Below, one piece after another: positions 1 through 9,084 of a DNA stretch of 64,000 bases. The position numbers were made by a program, and so were the translations under genes. A model generated the notes under the pieces. That model did no database searches, had not been told where the DNA came from, and saw only the letters and a program-made list of their open reading frames with translations. The stretch is from Sporosarcina psychrophila (GTDB taxonomy: Bacteria; Bacillota; Bacilli; Bacillales_A; Planococcaceae): positions 867,001-931,000 of the forward strand of contig NZ_CP014616.1 of the NCBI RefSeq assembly GCF_001590685.1, written 5' to 3'. Each line of letters opens with the position of its first letter. Position 1 is the first letter of the stretch.

Positions 1-28
1 TGCGTTTATAAAAAGTGGGGTTAGACAA

Positions 29-511
29 ATGCAGAGAATCGTAAATTTACTTGTAGTAAAAGATAATCATGTATTACTGTTAAAAAAACCTCGTCGCGGG
101 TGGTATGTAGCTCCTGGTGGAAAGATGGATCCGGGTGAATCGGTTTACGAAACAGCCGTCAGAGAATTCACGGAAGAAACCGGTGCTGTACCGATTAGTC
201 CATTGTTAAAAGGCGTCTACACAATGATGATTACAGATGAAACTGGGGAGACTGTGAAAAACGAATGGATGCTCCACACATTCATTGCTTTTGACTTAGT
301 GGGTAAACCGTTTGAAACGACAATTGAAGGAGTATTGGAATGGCATCCTGTTGAAAGCTTAGAGACACTTCCGATGGCAGAAGGGGATCGAACCAATTTA
401 CTGTTTGCAGTATCTCAGAGTGGGATACAGTATGGAACGTTCTTTTATACCGAAGAATTTAAACTCTTGAAAGAGGAAATCCAAAATTCTGTGGAAGGTG
501 ATGGACAATGA
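29..511 (+). CDS. yvcI: NUDIX hydrolase, YvcI-like
   Basis: A small NUDIX-family hydrolase of 160 aa. The Nudix box is complete at residues 31-53: G31, five residues, E37, seven residues, then REFTEETGA, giving the metal-binding REUxEExGU core. Such enzymes hydrolyse nucleoside diphosphates linked to another group (8-oxo-dGTP-type or nucleotide-sugar substrates); the exact substrate cannot be read from the sequence. The stop overlaps the rapZ start (ATGA at 508-511), so the two are translationally coupled. Position ahead of rapZ-yvcK-whiA-crh matches yvcI of Bacillus. A plausible start at ATG 29 follows a GGGGT-type ribosome binding site. The family and synteny assignment is firm; the substrate is unknown. 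Confidence 0.93.
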   Translation: MQRIVNLLVVKDNHVLLLKKPRRGWYVAPGGKMDPGESVYETAVREFTEETGAVPISPLLKGVYTMMITDETGETVKNEWMLHTFIAFDLVGKPFETTIEGVLEWHPVESLETLPMAEGDRTNLLFAVSQSGIQYGTFFYTEEFKLLKEEIQNSVEGDGQ

Positions 512-1398
512 CTGAAATAGGGAAGCCAAGCAGCGATATTGAAATAGTTATTATTACGGGGATGTCGGGTGCAGGTAAGACGGTTGCAGTGCAGAGCTTT
601 GAAGATCTTGGATTTTATTGCATCGATAATTTGCCTCCAGAGCTATTAGTTATGTTTCTGAATTTGATGATGAAATCGGAAAATCAAATGAAACGGATAG
701 CCGCTGTAATGGATACGCGTGGAGGTGACCTATTTGATTCGCTCATTGGTGCTCTGGATGACCTTTTGGAAATGCAGGGTGTATCATCACGAATATTATT
801 CCTTGATGCAGACGATGAGACGCTTGTTCGACGCTATAAGGAATCTAGAAGGTCACATCCATTATCGGCAGGCGGATTGCCTCTAGCAGGTATAAAGAAA
901 GAGCGCCTGCTGTTGTCTGAGATGAAAGGCCGTGCACGCTCGATTTTCAACACTACAAGTTTAAAACCAAGGGCATTGAGAGAGAAAATAATGGCTGAGT
1001 TCTCCTCTAAGGATGATCTTGGTTTTACACTAAACTTCCTCTCTTTCGGTTTTAAGCATGGCATGCCAATTGATGCAGATGTCGTGTTTGACGTGCGTTT
1101 CCTACCAAATCCTTTCTACATTGAGGATTTGAAACCGAAGACGGGACTCGAGAAAGAAGTCTATGACTATGTACTGAAATGGAAAGATACTCAAATCCTT
1201 ATTGAAAAACTCACGGACTTATTTAAGTTCTTAATTCCACAATATAAAAATGAAGGAAAATCACAAGTTGTGATTGCATTCGGCTGTACAGGAGGTCAAC
1301 ACCGTTCTGTAACACTCGCTGAATTTTTCGGAAGCCGGTTCAAAGACGAGTACCGGACACTCATCACCCATAGGGATATTGAAAAAAGAAAGGATTGA
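508..1398 (+). CDS. rapZ: RNase adapter / nucleotide-binding protein RapZ (YvcJ)
   Basis: RapZ-family nucleotide-binding protein of 296 aa, a normal length. The Walker A P-loop GMSGAGKT lies at residues 18-25, and the C-terminal domain has the conserved CTGGQHRSV segment near residue 260. In E. coli RapZ is an RNase E adapter that controls glmZ and glmS; in Bacillus YvcJ binds and hydrolyses nucleotides and has been linked to competence. Which role applies here cannot be decided from sequence. It overlaps yvcI by 4 bp, and its 3' end carries the ribosome binding site of the next gene. It belongs to a single operon running through crh. Confidence 0.95.
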   Translation: MTEIGKPSSDIEIVIITGMSGAGKTVAVQSFEDLGFYCIDNLPPELLVMFLNLMMKSENQMKRIAAVMDTRGGDLFDSLIGALDDLLEMQGVSSRILFLDADDETLVRRYKESRRSHPLSAGGLPLAGIKKERLLLSEMKGRARSIFNTTSLKPRALREKIMAEFSSKDDLGFTLNFLSFGFKHGMPIDADVVFDVRFLPNPFYIEDLKPKTGLEKEVYDYVLKWKDTQILIEKLTDLFKFLIPQYKNEGKSQVVIAFGCTGGQHRSVTLAEFFGSRFKDEYRTLITHRDIEKRKD

Positions 1399-1402
1399 CG
1401 CT

Positions 1403-2386
1403 ATGCCGAAATCCGGGAACTTGAAGAAAGTCGTTGTGTTAGGCGGCGGAACTGGTTTATCCACTTTGCTACGCGGATTGAAAAATTACCCTGTCGATTT
1501 GACTGCGGTCGTTACAGTAGCTGATGATGGCGGCAGTTCGGGCAGACTTCTTGACGAATATGACATACCACCTCCGGGTGATATTCGTAAAGTGATGGCA
1601 GCGCTTTCAGATGTTGAGCCATTAATCGAAGAAATGTTTGAATACCGCTTTGCTACTTCAGAGGATTTGAAAGGTCATTCACTCGGTAATCTTATGCTGG
1701 CTGCTATGACGGATATCACAGGTGATTTCGCACGAGCAGTCGAACAAATGAGCAGGGTACTAAACATAAAAGGGAAAGTATTACCAGCCGCTAATCAGCG
1801 GATCACATTGCACGCAGAACTCGAAGACGGTACAATCGTGACGGGTGAATCGAAAATACCGGTTTACGAACGTAAAATTCGTAAAGTGTATTTATCACCA
1901 CAAGAAGTTGAACCGTTACCTGAAACAATAGAGGCAATAAATTCTGCTGACCTGATCATTATTGGCCCAGGCAGCCTATATACAAGCATCTTGCCGGCAC
2001 TGCTTGTCCAATCAATTCGTAAAGCGGTCTTGTCATGTAAGGCAAAAAAGGTGTATATTAACAACTTGACGACGCAAGCAGGAGAAACACACCGCTATAC
2101 AGCTTCGGAGCATGTGCAGGCATTGTATGATCATGCGGGTGAACCTTTTATCGACACGGTTTTATTGAACGGCACAGAATTTTCTGCGTTGCAGGGTGGG
2201 AAAGAATGGACGGGGCCTCCCTGGCCTGTCGAAAACGATTTGGAAACGCTTCAACAACTTGTACCAAATATCGTAGTAAAAGACATTTGCTTATTATTAA
2301 ATGGAACTATCATACATGATTCCGAAAAAGTAGCTAAATGGCTTATAGAATATATGGAAAATGGGATCGAAACGGAACAGACGTGA
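1403..2386 (+). CDS. yvcK: Gluconeogenesis factor / UDP-GlcNAc-binding regulator YvcK (GlmR)
   Basis: YvcK/GlmR (CofD-like UPF0052 fold) of 327 aa. It begins with the glycine-rich [17 protein letters not shown] segment and carries the [11 protein letters not shown] motif and the GDIRK and [11 protein letters not shown] motifs typical of the family. In Bacillus the protein binds UDP-GlcNAc and is needed for growth and normal shape on gluconeogenic carbon, stimulating GlmS. A TTG at 1379 would give a longer protein, but an AGAAAGGA ribosome binding site at 1387-1394 sits correctly before ATG 1403, so that start is preferred. The gene lies between rapZ and whiA in the conserved operon. Confidence 0.94.
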   Translation: MPKSGNLKKVVVLGGGTGLSTLLRGLKNYPVDLTAVVTVADDGGSSGRLLDEYDIPPPGDIRKVMAALSDVEPLIEEMFEYRFATSEDLKGHSLGNLMLAAMTDITGDFARAVEQMSRVLNIKGKVLPAANQRITLHAELEDGTIVTGESKIPVYERKIRKVYLSPQEVEPLPETIEAINSADLIIIGPGSLYTSILPALLVQSIRKAVLSCKAKKVYINNLTTQAGETHRYTASEHVQALYDHAGEPFIDTVLLNGTEFSALQGGKEWTGPPWPVENDLETLQQLVPNIVVKDICLLLNGTIIHDSEKVAKWLIEYMENGIETEQT

Positions 2387-2411
2387 TCGTCGCCGAGAAA
2401 GGGGAAGAATC

Positions 2412-3359
2412 ATGTCTTTTGCTTCAGAAACAAAAAAGGAAATGACACAGATAGAAGCGGATGACTGTTGTGTAAAGGCAGAAGTAGCGGCGTTCATTAG
2501 GATGAATGGTGCACTTTCCTTTTCTAATAAACAGTTAAGTTTGGACGTACAAACTGAAAATGCAGCGATTGCCAGACGCCTATATACGAATTTAAAACGA
2601 TTGTATCCTTATAAAGTAGAGTTGCTTGTTCGAAAAAAGATGCGCTTGAAAAAAAACAACGTTTACATTTGCCGGATTAGAGGTGGAGCAAAAGCTCTTT
2701 TGGAAGAACTACTAATCCTGACGGGAACATTTCAATTTAAAAATGAGATTTCAAAGGAATTGGTTAAAAAGAGATGCTGTCAACGCGCTTATCTGCGGGG
2801 GGCTTTTCTGGCAGGGGGTTCCGTGAATAACCCGGAAACATCTTCTTATCACCTTGAAATCTTTTCGATATATAAAGAACATAGTGAAGACTTAGTCGAT
2901 TTGATGAACAAATACCATTTGAATGCGAAGTCGATTGAACGGAAAAAAGGGTATATTGCTTATTTGAAAGAAGCTGAAAAAATATCGGATTTCCTTAGTA
3001 TTGTCGGCGCGCACGTGAGCTTAATGAAGTTTGAAGATGTACGAATTATACGCGATATGCGAAATAGTGTGAACAGGCTTGTGAATTGTGAAACCGCGAA
3101 TATGAATAAAACAATTGGTGCAGCACAGCGCCAAGTTGAAAATATAAAGTTTATTGAAAGTACGATTGGACTTGCTGAATTACCAGATAGATTACAAGAA
3201 ATCGCAAGGCTTCGGGTCGACAATCAGGATATTACGTTGAAGGAACTTGGAGAACTGGTTTCGGGTGGAATGGTAAGTAAATCAGGTGTGAACCATCGCT
3301 TAAGAAAAATCGAAGAAATTGCGGAAAATCTTCGCAATGGGGGAATCGGTAGTCGGTAA
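2412..3359 (+). CDS. whiA: DNA-binding protein WhiA
   Basis: WhiA of about 315 aa, the length of the Bacillus protein. It combines a LAGLIDADG-like N-terminal fold (residues about 1-215, including [15 protein letters not shown]) with a C-terminal helix-turn-helix ([30 protein letters not shown]). In Bacillus it binds DNA and influences cell division and chromosome segregation; in Streptomyces it acts in sporulation. An in-frame upstream start at 2361 exists, but ATG 2412 has the strong GAAAGGGGAAG ribosome binding site and the normal N-terminus ([12 protein letters not shown]). It is operon-linked to yvcK and crh. Confidence 0.95.
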   Translation: MSFASETKKEMTQIEADDCCVKAEVAAFIRMNGALSFSNKQLSLDVQTENAAIARRLYTNLKRLYPYKVELLVRKKMRLKKNNVYICRIRGGAKALLEELLILTGTFQFKNEISKELVKKRCCQRAYLRGAFLAGGSVNNPETSSYHLEIFSIYKEHSEDLVDLMNKYHLNAKSIERKKGYIAYLKEAEKISDFLSIVGAHVSLMKFEDVRIIRDMRNSVNRLVNCETANMNKTIGAAQRQVENIKFIESTIGLAELPDRLQEIARLRVDNQDITLKELGELVSGGMVSKSGVNHRLRKIEEIAENLRNGGIGSR

Positions 3360-3395
3360 ATCCGCTGTCGAACCAAGAGAGGAGCTGGCGCTGTC

Positions 3396-3653
3396 ATGGC
3401 AGAACGAATAGTTGAAGTGAAGTTGAAATCAGGATTGCAAGCAAGGCAAGCAGCACTTTTTGTCCAAGAGGCAAATAGGTTTTTGTCCGATGTATTTTTG
3501 AAAAAAGAAGAACGCCAAGTAAATGCTAAAAGTATAATGGGGATCATGAGCCTAGCCATCGCGCGCGGCACGACTGTTACGTTGATTGCAGAAGGAATTG
3601 ACGAGGAACAGGCGCTAGAATCACTCGCAGTACTTGTTGAAAATGGCAATTAA
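3396..3653 (+). CDS. crh: HPr-like catabolite repression protein Crh
   Basis: Crh, an HPr paralogue of 85 aa. The site that would be His15 in HPr is Gln15 (SGLQAR), so it cannot take part in sugar phosphotransfer. The regulatory Ser46 is kept (NAKSIMG). In Bacillus, HprK phosphorylates Ser46 and Crh-P then acts as a CcpA corepressor; Crh also binds methylglyoxal synthase. It is the last gene of the yvcI-crh operon and is followed at once by an intrinsic terminator. The Gln15/Ser46 pair separates it clearly from ptsH. Confidence 0.95.
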   Translation: MAERIVEVKLKSGLQARQAALFVQEANRFLSDVFLKKEERQVNAKSIMGIMSLAIARGTTVTLIAEGIDEEQALESLAVLVENGN

Positions 3654-3664
3654 ATAAAACAATC

Positions 3665-3706
3665 ACCGTTAGCGCTGTCAAACGACAAGTGGTAACGGTT
3701 TTTTTA
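3665..3706 (+). terminator. Intrinsic terminator after crh
   Basis: ACCGTTA at 3665-3671 pairs with TAACGGT at 3693-3699, with further pairing inside (GTC/GAC), and is followed by a run of T. It ends the yvcI-rapZ-yvcK-whiA-crh transcript. Confidence 0.8.
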
Positions 3707-3743
3707 TGGAGACTGGATTGTATTAGTCATGAGGATACGACTT

Positions 3744-3930
3744 GAAGTCATGGTAGCTCGGTAAACTGTAAGGGGAAAGTCGGGAACTGTCATGGCATCC
3801 CGTTAAACTGTTAGGGCGAGGCCGAACTGTCACGGCGTCACGTCAAACTGTGAGGGGAAAGTCGGGAACTGTCATGGCATCGCGTCAAACTGTGAGGGCA
3901 AGACCGAACTGTCACTGCAACCCATCAAAT
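3744..3930. repeat. Phased AACTGT tandem repeat (about 21-bp period)
   Basis: AACTGT begins at 3764, 3785, 3806, 3825, 3846, 3867, 3888 and 3907, so successive copies are 21 or 19 bp apart. Two alternating spacer types (AGGGGAAAGTCGGG-like and CATGGCATCGCGT-like) make a higher-order unit of about 41 bp. A partial copy without AACTGT lies just upstream. The block sits between the crh terminator and the T-box leader and encodes no open frame of note. It is not CRISPR, because the spacers are themselves repeated. Confidence 0.75.
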
Positions 3931-3989
3931 AGAAATTGACTATTCCATTTAATTATGCTAAATTATTTTCAATCAATATATAATGTACG

Positions 3990-4282
3990 GCTATGAAGAG
4001 AAGAGTAATTTTGATTAATTATTTTCAGAGAGCTCCGGTAGGTGGGAAGGAGTAATAATGATCTTAATGAAAAAAAGTCTTGGAGCTTCGCACGAATCTA
4101 AGAGCATTCTTAGTGATACTGCGACGGGATCTCCCGTTAAAGAGATAGGGTATAATCAATTATTAGAAAATTGACGTACTCGAAGAGGTTGATATGGCGA
4201 CATATCAATAAACTGAGGTGGTACCGCGGAGCTATAAACTCCCGTCCTCAAGACAAATGTCTTGGGGGTGGGAGTTTTTTTG
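3990..4282 (+). promoter_or_regulatory. T-box riboswitch leader of the lysyl-tRNA synthetase gene
   Basis: This leader has the T-box landmarks: a long Stem I region with an AGTAA element near 4009, a GAGAGCTCC..GGTAGGTG apical part, the T-box sequence AGGTGGTACCGCG at 4216-4228, and a terminator hairpin (about 4239-4282) with a run of T. An antiterminator forms from the T-box and the terminator 5' arm when uncharged tRNA binds. The likely specifier region near 4070-4078 reads GAAAAAAAG, so AAA or AAG, both Lys codons, in agreement with the downstream gene. The exact specifier triplet was not resolved by folding. Confidence 0.9.
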
Positions 4283-4350
4283 TTGTTTGGAAATTTAAAT
4301 CCATAACATAAAAAGCCTTATAAACAAACTAAAAGAATGGAGTGAAAAGA

Positions 4351-5811
4351 ATGAGCAATGAACAAATAGCTTTAAGAATAGAGAAATTAGAGACTTTAAA
4401 ATCGCAAGGGATTTCAGTATATCCTGAAAGGTTTTCTACAAATAATGAAATTTATGAAGCTGCTCAACTCGAAGACGGAACTTCTGGGGTCCTAGTTGCT
4501 GGAAGAATAATGAGCATTAGAAATTTCAGTAAATTAAGTTTCATTACTATTTCAAACATACAAGGAAGCTTACAACTTCTGTTGAAAAAGGATGAGATTG
4601 GTGAGGAACCTTATAATCAGTTTCACAATTTATTGGATATGGGAGATTTTATCGGTGTGGAAGGATGTATGTATACGACTAAAACGAATGAGAAAACACT
4701 TCGTATCGAAAGTTATGTGTTTCTTGGGAAGGCGTTACGGACTCTTCCAGAAAAATGGCACGGTTTAAGCAATGTTGAACTTCGATATAGACAGCGTTAT
4801 TTAGATTTAATGGTGACAAAAGACACACAAAGTCGCTTACTAGCTAGAACCAAAATGGTACGTGCCATTCGCAGGTTCTTTGAGGACCAGGAATTTTTAG
4901 AAGTAGAAACACCAGTTTTACAGCATACTTCCTCGGGGGCGTTAGCTAAGCCTTTTAGGACCTATCATAACTCTTTAGATACAGAACTAAATTTACGTAT
5001 TGCACCGGAAACCTATTTAAAAAGGTTAATTGTAGGTGGATTTACCAAAGTTTTTGAATTTGCAAAGTGTTTTAGGAACGAGGGGATTAGTTCTCAACAT
5101 CTTCAAGAATTTACAATGGTTGAAGGGTATGCGGCATATTGGAATTATGAGGATACAATGAAATTAATGCGTAATATGGTTCTGTTTGTCCTGGATCAAA
5201 TCTTTAATACGACTACCATTACCATCCGGGGTCAAACAATAAATTTTTCACTTGAATGGGATATTGTCTCTTTCAGGGATTTAATCTTAAAAGACACAGG
5301 GATTGATATAGATCTTTATCCTGATGTTGAGGATTTATATCAAGCAACATTGAGGGTTAATATGGACTTGGAACATACTGACATTGAATCTTTAGGGAGA
5401 GGTAATTTTATTGATCTTCTTTACAAAAAAATGTGTCGGCCACAACTAGTTAAACCGACATTTCTAATCCGACATCCTATTGACTTGTCCCCACTAGCTA
5501 GGGCCAATGATCAAAACCCTGCTCTTACAGACCGGTTCCAATTAGTGGTGAATGGTGCGGAAATTATTAATGCCTATTCAGAGTTGGTTGACCCACTTGA
5601 ACAAAGAAGAAGACTGGAGGCTCAAGCTCTTCTTAAAAGTAATGGAGATTTGGAGGCTATGGAGATGGATGAAGATTATCTAACAGCTATGGAATATGGA
5701 ATGCCACCCATTTCTGGTTGGGGATTTGGAATTGAACGATTATTAATGGTACTAACGGATAGTGATACGATTAAAGACTGTGTTTTATTTCCATTAAATA
5801 AAAAACTATAG
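4351..5811 (+). CDS. lysS: Class II lysyl-tRNA synthetase (probable second copy)
   Basis: Class II LysRS of 486 aa. The N-terminal OB-fold anticodon-binding domain (about residues 45-140) precedes the catalytic core with motif 2 (FRNEGISSQHLQEFTMVEGY) and motif 3 (GWGFGIERLLMVLTD). It charges tRNA-Lys. A GTG at 4342 could start a 3-aa-longer protein, but GGAGTG at 4339-4344 is correctly spaced for ATG 4351. The normal Bacillales lysS lies elsewhere, near folate genes, so this copy under its own T-box is probably a paralogue induced by lysine-tRNA starvation. That the genome has another copy is inferred. The usual SNARPFxTxHN motif appears as the altered ALAKPFRTYHN. Confidence 0.9.
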   Translation: MSNEQIALRIEKLETLKSQGISVYPERFSTNNEIYEAAQLEDGTSGVLVAGRIMSIRNFSKLSFITISNIQGSLQLLLKKDEIGEEPYNQFHNLLDMGDFIGVEGCMYTTKTNEKTLRIESYVFLGKALRTLPEKWHGLSNVELRYRQRYLDLMVTKDTQSRLLARTKMVRAIRRFFEDQEFLEVETPVLQHTSSGALAKPFRTYHNSLDTELNLRIAPETYLKRLIVGGFTKVFEFAKCFRNEGISSQHLQEFTMVEGYAAYWNYEDTMKLMRNMVLFVLDQIFNTTTITIRGQTINFSLEWDIVSFRDLILKDTGIDIDLYPDVEDLYQATLRVNMDLEHTDIESLGRGNFIDLLYKKMCRPQLVKPTFLIRHPIDLSPLARANDQNPALTDRFQLVVNGAEIINAYSELVDPLEQRRRLEAQALLKSNGDLEAMEMDEDYLTAMEYGMPPISGWGFGIERLLMVLTDSDTIKDCVLFPLNKKL

Positions 5812-5958
5812 TCGATCCTTAATAATATTGAACAATAAAGTTATTAAGATACAGTTCCTTGTTTCACTAACTGGCACTTTACTTGAAGATCATTGAGCTG
5901 ATAAAAAGGTATATTTGGAAGGATGCAGAAATAGTTACCGTAAGGGGAGGTAGCTGGG

Positions 5959-6348
5959 ATGAAGAATATTTCTAAGTGCATTTTTATCATCTGTTTAATG
6001 TTGATGTTAGTTTCTTGTGAAAACAGTAGTGGTCTTATATTCAAAGGTGAAGGTGTAAATTGGAGTGGCGAACTAATTACTGAATATAGTTTTTGGGGAA
6101 AAGAGATTCAGAGTATAAGGATTACCTATAAAGGTGAAAATCCTGAACAGCTAAGCACACCTAATTTTAATGTAGAAAGTACTGATTTCTTGGGTTGGGG
6201 TATAGGCGATATAAAATTAGATGGAAAAGGGATTTATTATAGTGGGGATGTTATCGAACTGGAAACTAAAACTCCTTCTTCGTCTAAGATAATATTAACT
6301 TTAGAAGGCGAAGAGTTTGAAACTATAACATTAAGTTCAAGTTCATAA
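5959..6348 (+). CDS. Predicted lipoprotein of unknown function
   Basis: A 129-aa protein starting MKNISKCIFIICLMLMLVSC, a signal peptide with lipobox LVSC, so Cys20 should be lipidated and the protein anchored outside the membrane. The remaining 110 residues look like a small beta-rich domain (alternating hydrophobic and Gly/Ser-rich segments) that I do not recognise. A GGGGAGG ribosome binding site lies at about 5944-5950. It has its own start after lysS with about 150 bp of spacing and no clear partner; the next gene encodes a small membrane protein. Confidence 0.7.
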   Translation: MKNISKCIFIICLMLMLVSCENSSGLIFKGEGVNWSGELITEYSFWGKEIQSIRITYKGENPEQLSTPNFNVESTDFLGWGIGDIKLDGKGIYYSGDVIELETKTPSSSKIILTLEGEEFETITLSSSS

Positions 6349-6458
6349 AACATAGTTCTATTTTATTGAGTAATGGAGTCAAGCACTTCCGTGAAGTGAC
6401 GTTATTTTAACCTGGTGTGTACAGCATATACAAGCCGACTAATGAAAGGATTTTTTAT

Positions 6459-6635
6459 ATGAGACGATGGGGGAAATATATAACTTTAGCTTTTTTGGTA
6501 TTTCTTTTCAGTTATCTTAGAAGTGTTTTTGAATTACCTAAAAATATTTATTTTATTTTTGGAGTTCCTCTACTTTTTGGAGGGGTATTATTAACCCTTT
6601 ATTTGTTTGAAAAAGGTAATAAAAACAAACAATGA
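6459..6635 (+). CDS. Small two-helix membrane protein
   Basis: A 58-aa protein with two hydrophobic segments (about residues 8-24 and 31-50) joined by a short charged turn, ending in a Lys/Asn-rich tail. Start ATG 6459 is preceded by GAAAGGA; an in-frame start further upstream lacks a ribosome binding site. No family is recognised. It lies between the lipoprotein and the beta-lactamase-like gene. Confidence 0.5.
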   Translation: MRRWGKYITLAFLVFLFSYLRSVFELPKNIYFIFGVPLLFGGVLLTLYLFEKGNKNKQ

Positions 6636-6771
6636 TTTTTGTTCAACTAACGATCCAGGATAATTGAACAATAAGCTGATAATTATGTTTTACTTGAAAT
6701 ATTAAATATCATTTGTTTAACGGATAGAATCGGAAGGGATACTTAGTATTTATTTAAGAAATGGAGAAATA

Positions 6772-7902
6772 ATGGAGACATTAACTAATAGAATTAAAAA
6801 GATAGATAATATGATAAATGATATTATGGGAGAACATACAGTAGGCATGAGTGTGTCAATCGTAAAAGAAGATAGAGTGATCTTTTCCAAAGGATTTGGT
6901 TATTCTCAACTTGAACCAGTTAAAAAGCCGATTGATGAGGACACCATCATGAGTATACAGAGTGTAACAAAGAACTTTGTTGCAACCTGTATCTTGCAAC
7001 TGGCTGAAAAAGGATTAATTAATCTTGATGTACCACTTGTTGTTTACTTACCATATTTTAGAACACAAGACAAACAATTGAGTGACCAAATCACAGTAAA
7101 ACATATACTAAGTCATACGGCTGGATTTCCGTCCGATTTAGGCATTGCAAATTTAATTGCTCCCAATGTGATGGAAGTTTATTCAGACACCCCAACTGAG
7201 TGGAGTGAAGCTTTAGCTCATTACAATTTGTCAGAACAGGAGATAGCAAGCATACAATCTAGAGAGGATATCACTCGGTGGTTTCGTAAAGTAGACCTAG
7301 AATATCTTCCAGGAGAGGGTTGGAATTATTGTACCGACGCCTTTGTTATTCTTGGTGATCTAATCGAAAAAGTGACCGGGGAAAATTGGGAGCTTCATCT
7401 GAGGAATAATGTACTAACACCGTTGCATATGAAGCGGACTACATGGGATTCCCAAGCCGTTATTGAGGATAGCAACTATGCTAAATATTATTTAGGGTTT
7501 GAAAAAAATGAAACTCCCTATCCAATGAACCCGGTTGCGGCACCCATAGGTTTTCTATATTCAACAGCAAATGAATTAGCTTCATATATGTTGTTTCACT
7601 TGAACTTTTCATCACCTGCTAATCTAGAGCTGTACAGTAAAAAACAAATGCAAAAACCAGTAAGTCTCGTATCAAAACCTTGGAATAATGAAGATAATAC
7701 GATTTATTATGGAATAGGCTGGTTTATAGAAAAATACAAGGGACAAACAATTATAGAACATGGGGGAGGTCAATTAGCAGTACGAGCGTTACTTTCGTTA
7801 GTACCGGAAGAAAGAATGGGTGTAGCTGTATTGTTAAACTTTGATAGTACTATCCATCGTCTAGTTAGTCGTAGAATTATCGATATCCTGTTAGATATAT
7901 AG
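6772..7902 (+). CDS. Serine hydrolase, class C beta-lactamase / penicillin-binding-like family
   Basis: A 376-aa serine hydrolase of the beta-lactamase class C (PF00144-type) fold. The SxxK nucleophile motif is SVTK near residue 66 and the late HGGG motif (IEHGGGQ) is near residue 325. The second catalytic motif, usually YSN or YxN, is YCT (NYCTDAF), normal for the esterase/peptidase branches. There is no signal peptide, so it is probably cytoplasmic and an esterase or peptidase, not a true beta-lactamase. ATG 6772 follows a GGAG site. Substrate unknown. Confidence 0.82.
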   Translation: METLTNRIKKIDNMINDIMGEHTVGMSVSIVKEDRVIFSKGFGYSQLEPVKKPIDEDTIMSIQSVTKNFVATCILQLAEKGLINLDVPLVVYLPYFRTQDKQLSDQITVKHILSHTAGFPSDLGIANLIAPNVMEVYSDTPTEWSEALAHYNLSEQEIASIQSREDITRWFRKVDLEYLPGEGWNYCTDAFVILGDLIEKVTGENWELHLRNNVLTPLHMKRTTWDSQAVIEDSNYAKYYLGFEKNETPYPMNPVAAPIGFLYSTANELASYMLFHLNFSSPANLELYSKKQMQKPVSLVSKPWNNEDNTIYYGIGWFIEKYKGQTIIEHGGGQLAVRALLSLVPEERMGVAVLLNFDSTIHRLVSRRIIDILLDI

Positions 7903-7958
7903 TAAGGATGATTTTACAAGTATCAAAGGTGGATTTGAATATGATTATAATACAAATC

Positions 7959-7985
7959 AGCTGCCTTTACTTGGCAGCTATTCTT
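7959..7985 (+). terminator. Weak terminator hairpin after the serine hydrolase gene
   Basis: AGCTGCC and GGCAGCT at 7959-7979 form a perfect 7-bp stem with a short loop, followed by ATTCTT. The T-run is weak, so termination is probable but not certain. Confidence 0.5.
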
Positions 7986-8412
7986 ATTGAGTAATGGAGT
8001 TTATTACTTCCATGAACGGGTGTTATGTCTACTGAGGTGCATGTAGCATACACCCTTGCTTATTTATTTTATTCAAGATAGGAAAGAACGATTTTTCGCT
8101 TCACTCAAAACCGGAGAAAAACCAAAAAAAGAGCATTTGAGTTTTATTAAAGGTCAAGAGTTAAAGTGAAAACTTATAAATGACAATATCTCTATAGAAT
8201 GTGCAACGTTACATAGAAAATGAAGCGGACCATTTGTTTGTAATTAAAGACAACGAGAAAGTTAATTTAGTTATTCGAAAAATTGTTCATATTGCTGAAA
8301 GTTATTAAACTAATGGATTCGTTAGGCGAAGAAGAATACTTCAAAAAAGGACCGTAAATGGTCTTTCTTATTAATGAATCATCAACAATATTATTTAACT
8401 TCTATATCACAA
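7986..8412. other. Intergenic stretch with decayed coding relics
   Basis: No intact gene is visible. A segment near 7984-8048 resembles the intergenic stretch at 6360-6421 (both start with TATTGAGTAATGGAGT), so a short sequence was duplicated around the hydrolase gene. A 35-aa frame at 8201-8308 (starting VQRYIENEADHLFVIKDN) looks like the stump of a larger protein, possibly a transposase, but it is too short to name. Confidence 0.35.
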
Positions 8413-8682
8413 TTATGCTTCCATGTGAAAAATTATGCGGATGAATACTTTTTTTCTTTTGGCTAGTCGTTCTTCATACTGTTTGCTTCCGTATATTTGT
8501 TTACCCCACGCCCGCATTGCATAAGATGAAATTGTCCATTCCGACAAACCTTTCGCCATGTTGAATCGGTGGAATTCGTCAATGGCTGATTGGGTCGATA
8601 GAATTGTTTGCGGCTTGGCTTGATTGGTAACCCTTAGAATGTCGTTTAATAGCGCTGAATCAATTTGGTTTCGTTTTTTCAT
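8413..8682 (-). pseudogene. Possible N-terminal fragment of a tyrosine recombinase
   Basis: An 89-aa frame on the minus strand. The segment FHRFNMAKGLSEWTISSY resembles the SAM-like, core-binding N-terminal domain of tyrosine recombinases (helix, GLS.nTI.sY), but the catalytic domain is absent. It lies about 140 bp from tRNA-Arg, a common attachment site, so it may be what remains of an element once inserted there. It could equally be a small free-standing gene of unknown role. Confidence 0.4.
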
Positions 8683-8770
8683 ATTCTCATCACCCCGTCA
8701 ATTCTTTCTGCGGATGACTGTAACCGGTGCGTTTTGAATTCGTGGTAGTATGACGTGGTGATTGGGAATA

Positions 8771-8804
8771 GAAAATACCCGCCATTGAATGAACAATGAC
8801 GGGT
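8771..8804 (-). terminator. Terminator of the tRNA-Arg transcript
   Basis: ACCCGCCATTG pairs with CAATGACGGGT across 8777-8804; read on the minus strand the stem is followed by ATTTTC. It lies just downstream of the minus-strand tRNA gene. Confidence 0.7.
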
Positions 8805-8822
8805 AAAATTGTTGTAATCATA

Positions 8823-8894
8823 TGCCCTCGGCGAGAATCGAACTCACATCTTAAGCTTCGGAGGCTCACGTGCTATCCGTTGCACCACGAGGGC
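8823..8894 (-). tRNA. tRNA-Arg (anticodon CCG)
   Basis: On the minus strand the sequence folds as a complete tRNA: acceptor GCCCTCG with CGAGGGC, a D-arm, an anticodon stem TGAGC/GCTTA enclosing CTCCGAA (anticodon CCG, reading CGG), and a T-arm with GTTCGATTC. The discriminator is A and the CCA end is not encoded. It lies between accessory genes and clpP. Confidence 0.93.
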
Positions 8895-8982
8895 GTTACA
8901 AATCGGCTAACTTTTGCAGCAGACTAGATTTATTATACTGGTGTAGCTCAATGAATGCAATGCTTATTTTGAAAGCGTTATA

Positions 8983-9013
8983 TTTGACCTTCGTTGACCA
9001 TACTATGTATGAT
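8983..9013 (+). promoter_or_regulatory. clpP promoter with CtsR operator
   Basis: TTTGACC TTC GTTGACC at 8983-8999 is the reverse complement of the CtsR heptad repeat (GGTCAAA nnn GGTCAAA, one mismatch). The first heptad overlaps a -35 TTGACC at 8984-8989, and a -10 TATGAT is at 9008-9013 (18-bp spacing). CtsR bound here would block RNA polymerase; stress relieves this and induces clpP. Confidence 0.85.
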
Positions 9014-9084
9014 AAAGTTACAGTTGAAACGAAGTTATGTTTCAATAGGTAGACAACACTATCCAGCTTGAAGGAGGAAATAGA

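Noticed and set aside
3744..3930. CRISPR-like regular repeats
   Set aside because: The repeat box is only 6 bp, spacing is 19-21 bp and the spacers repeat among themselves. No cas genes are nearby.
6772..7902. True antibiotic-resistance beta-lactamase
   Set aside because: No signal peptide and the second motif is YCT; the broad class C-like serine hydrolase family is the safer call.
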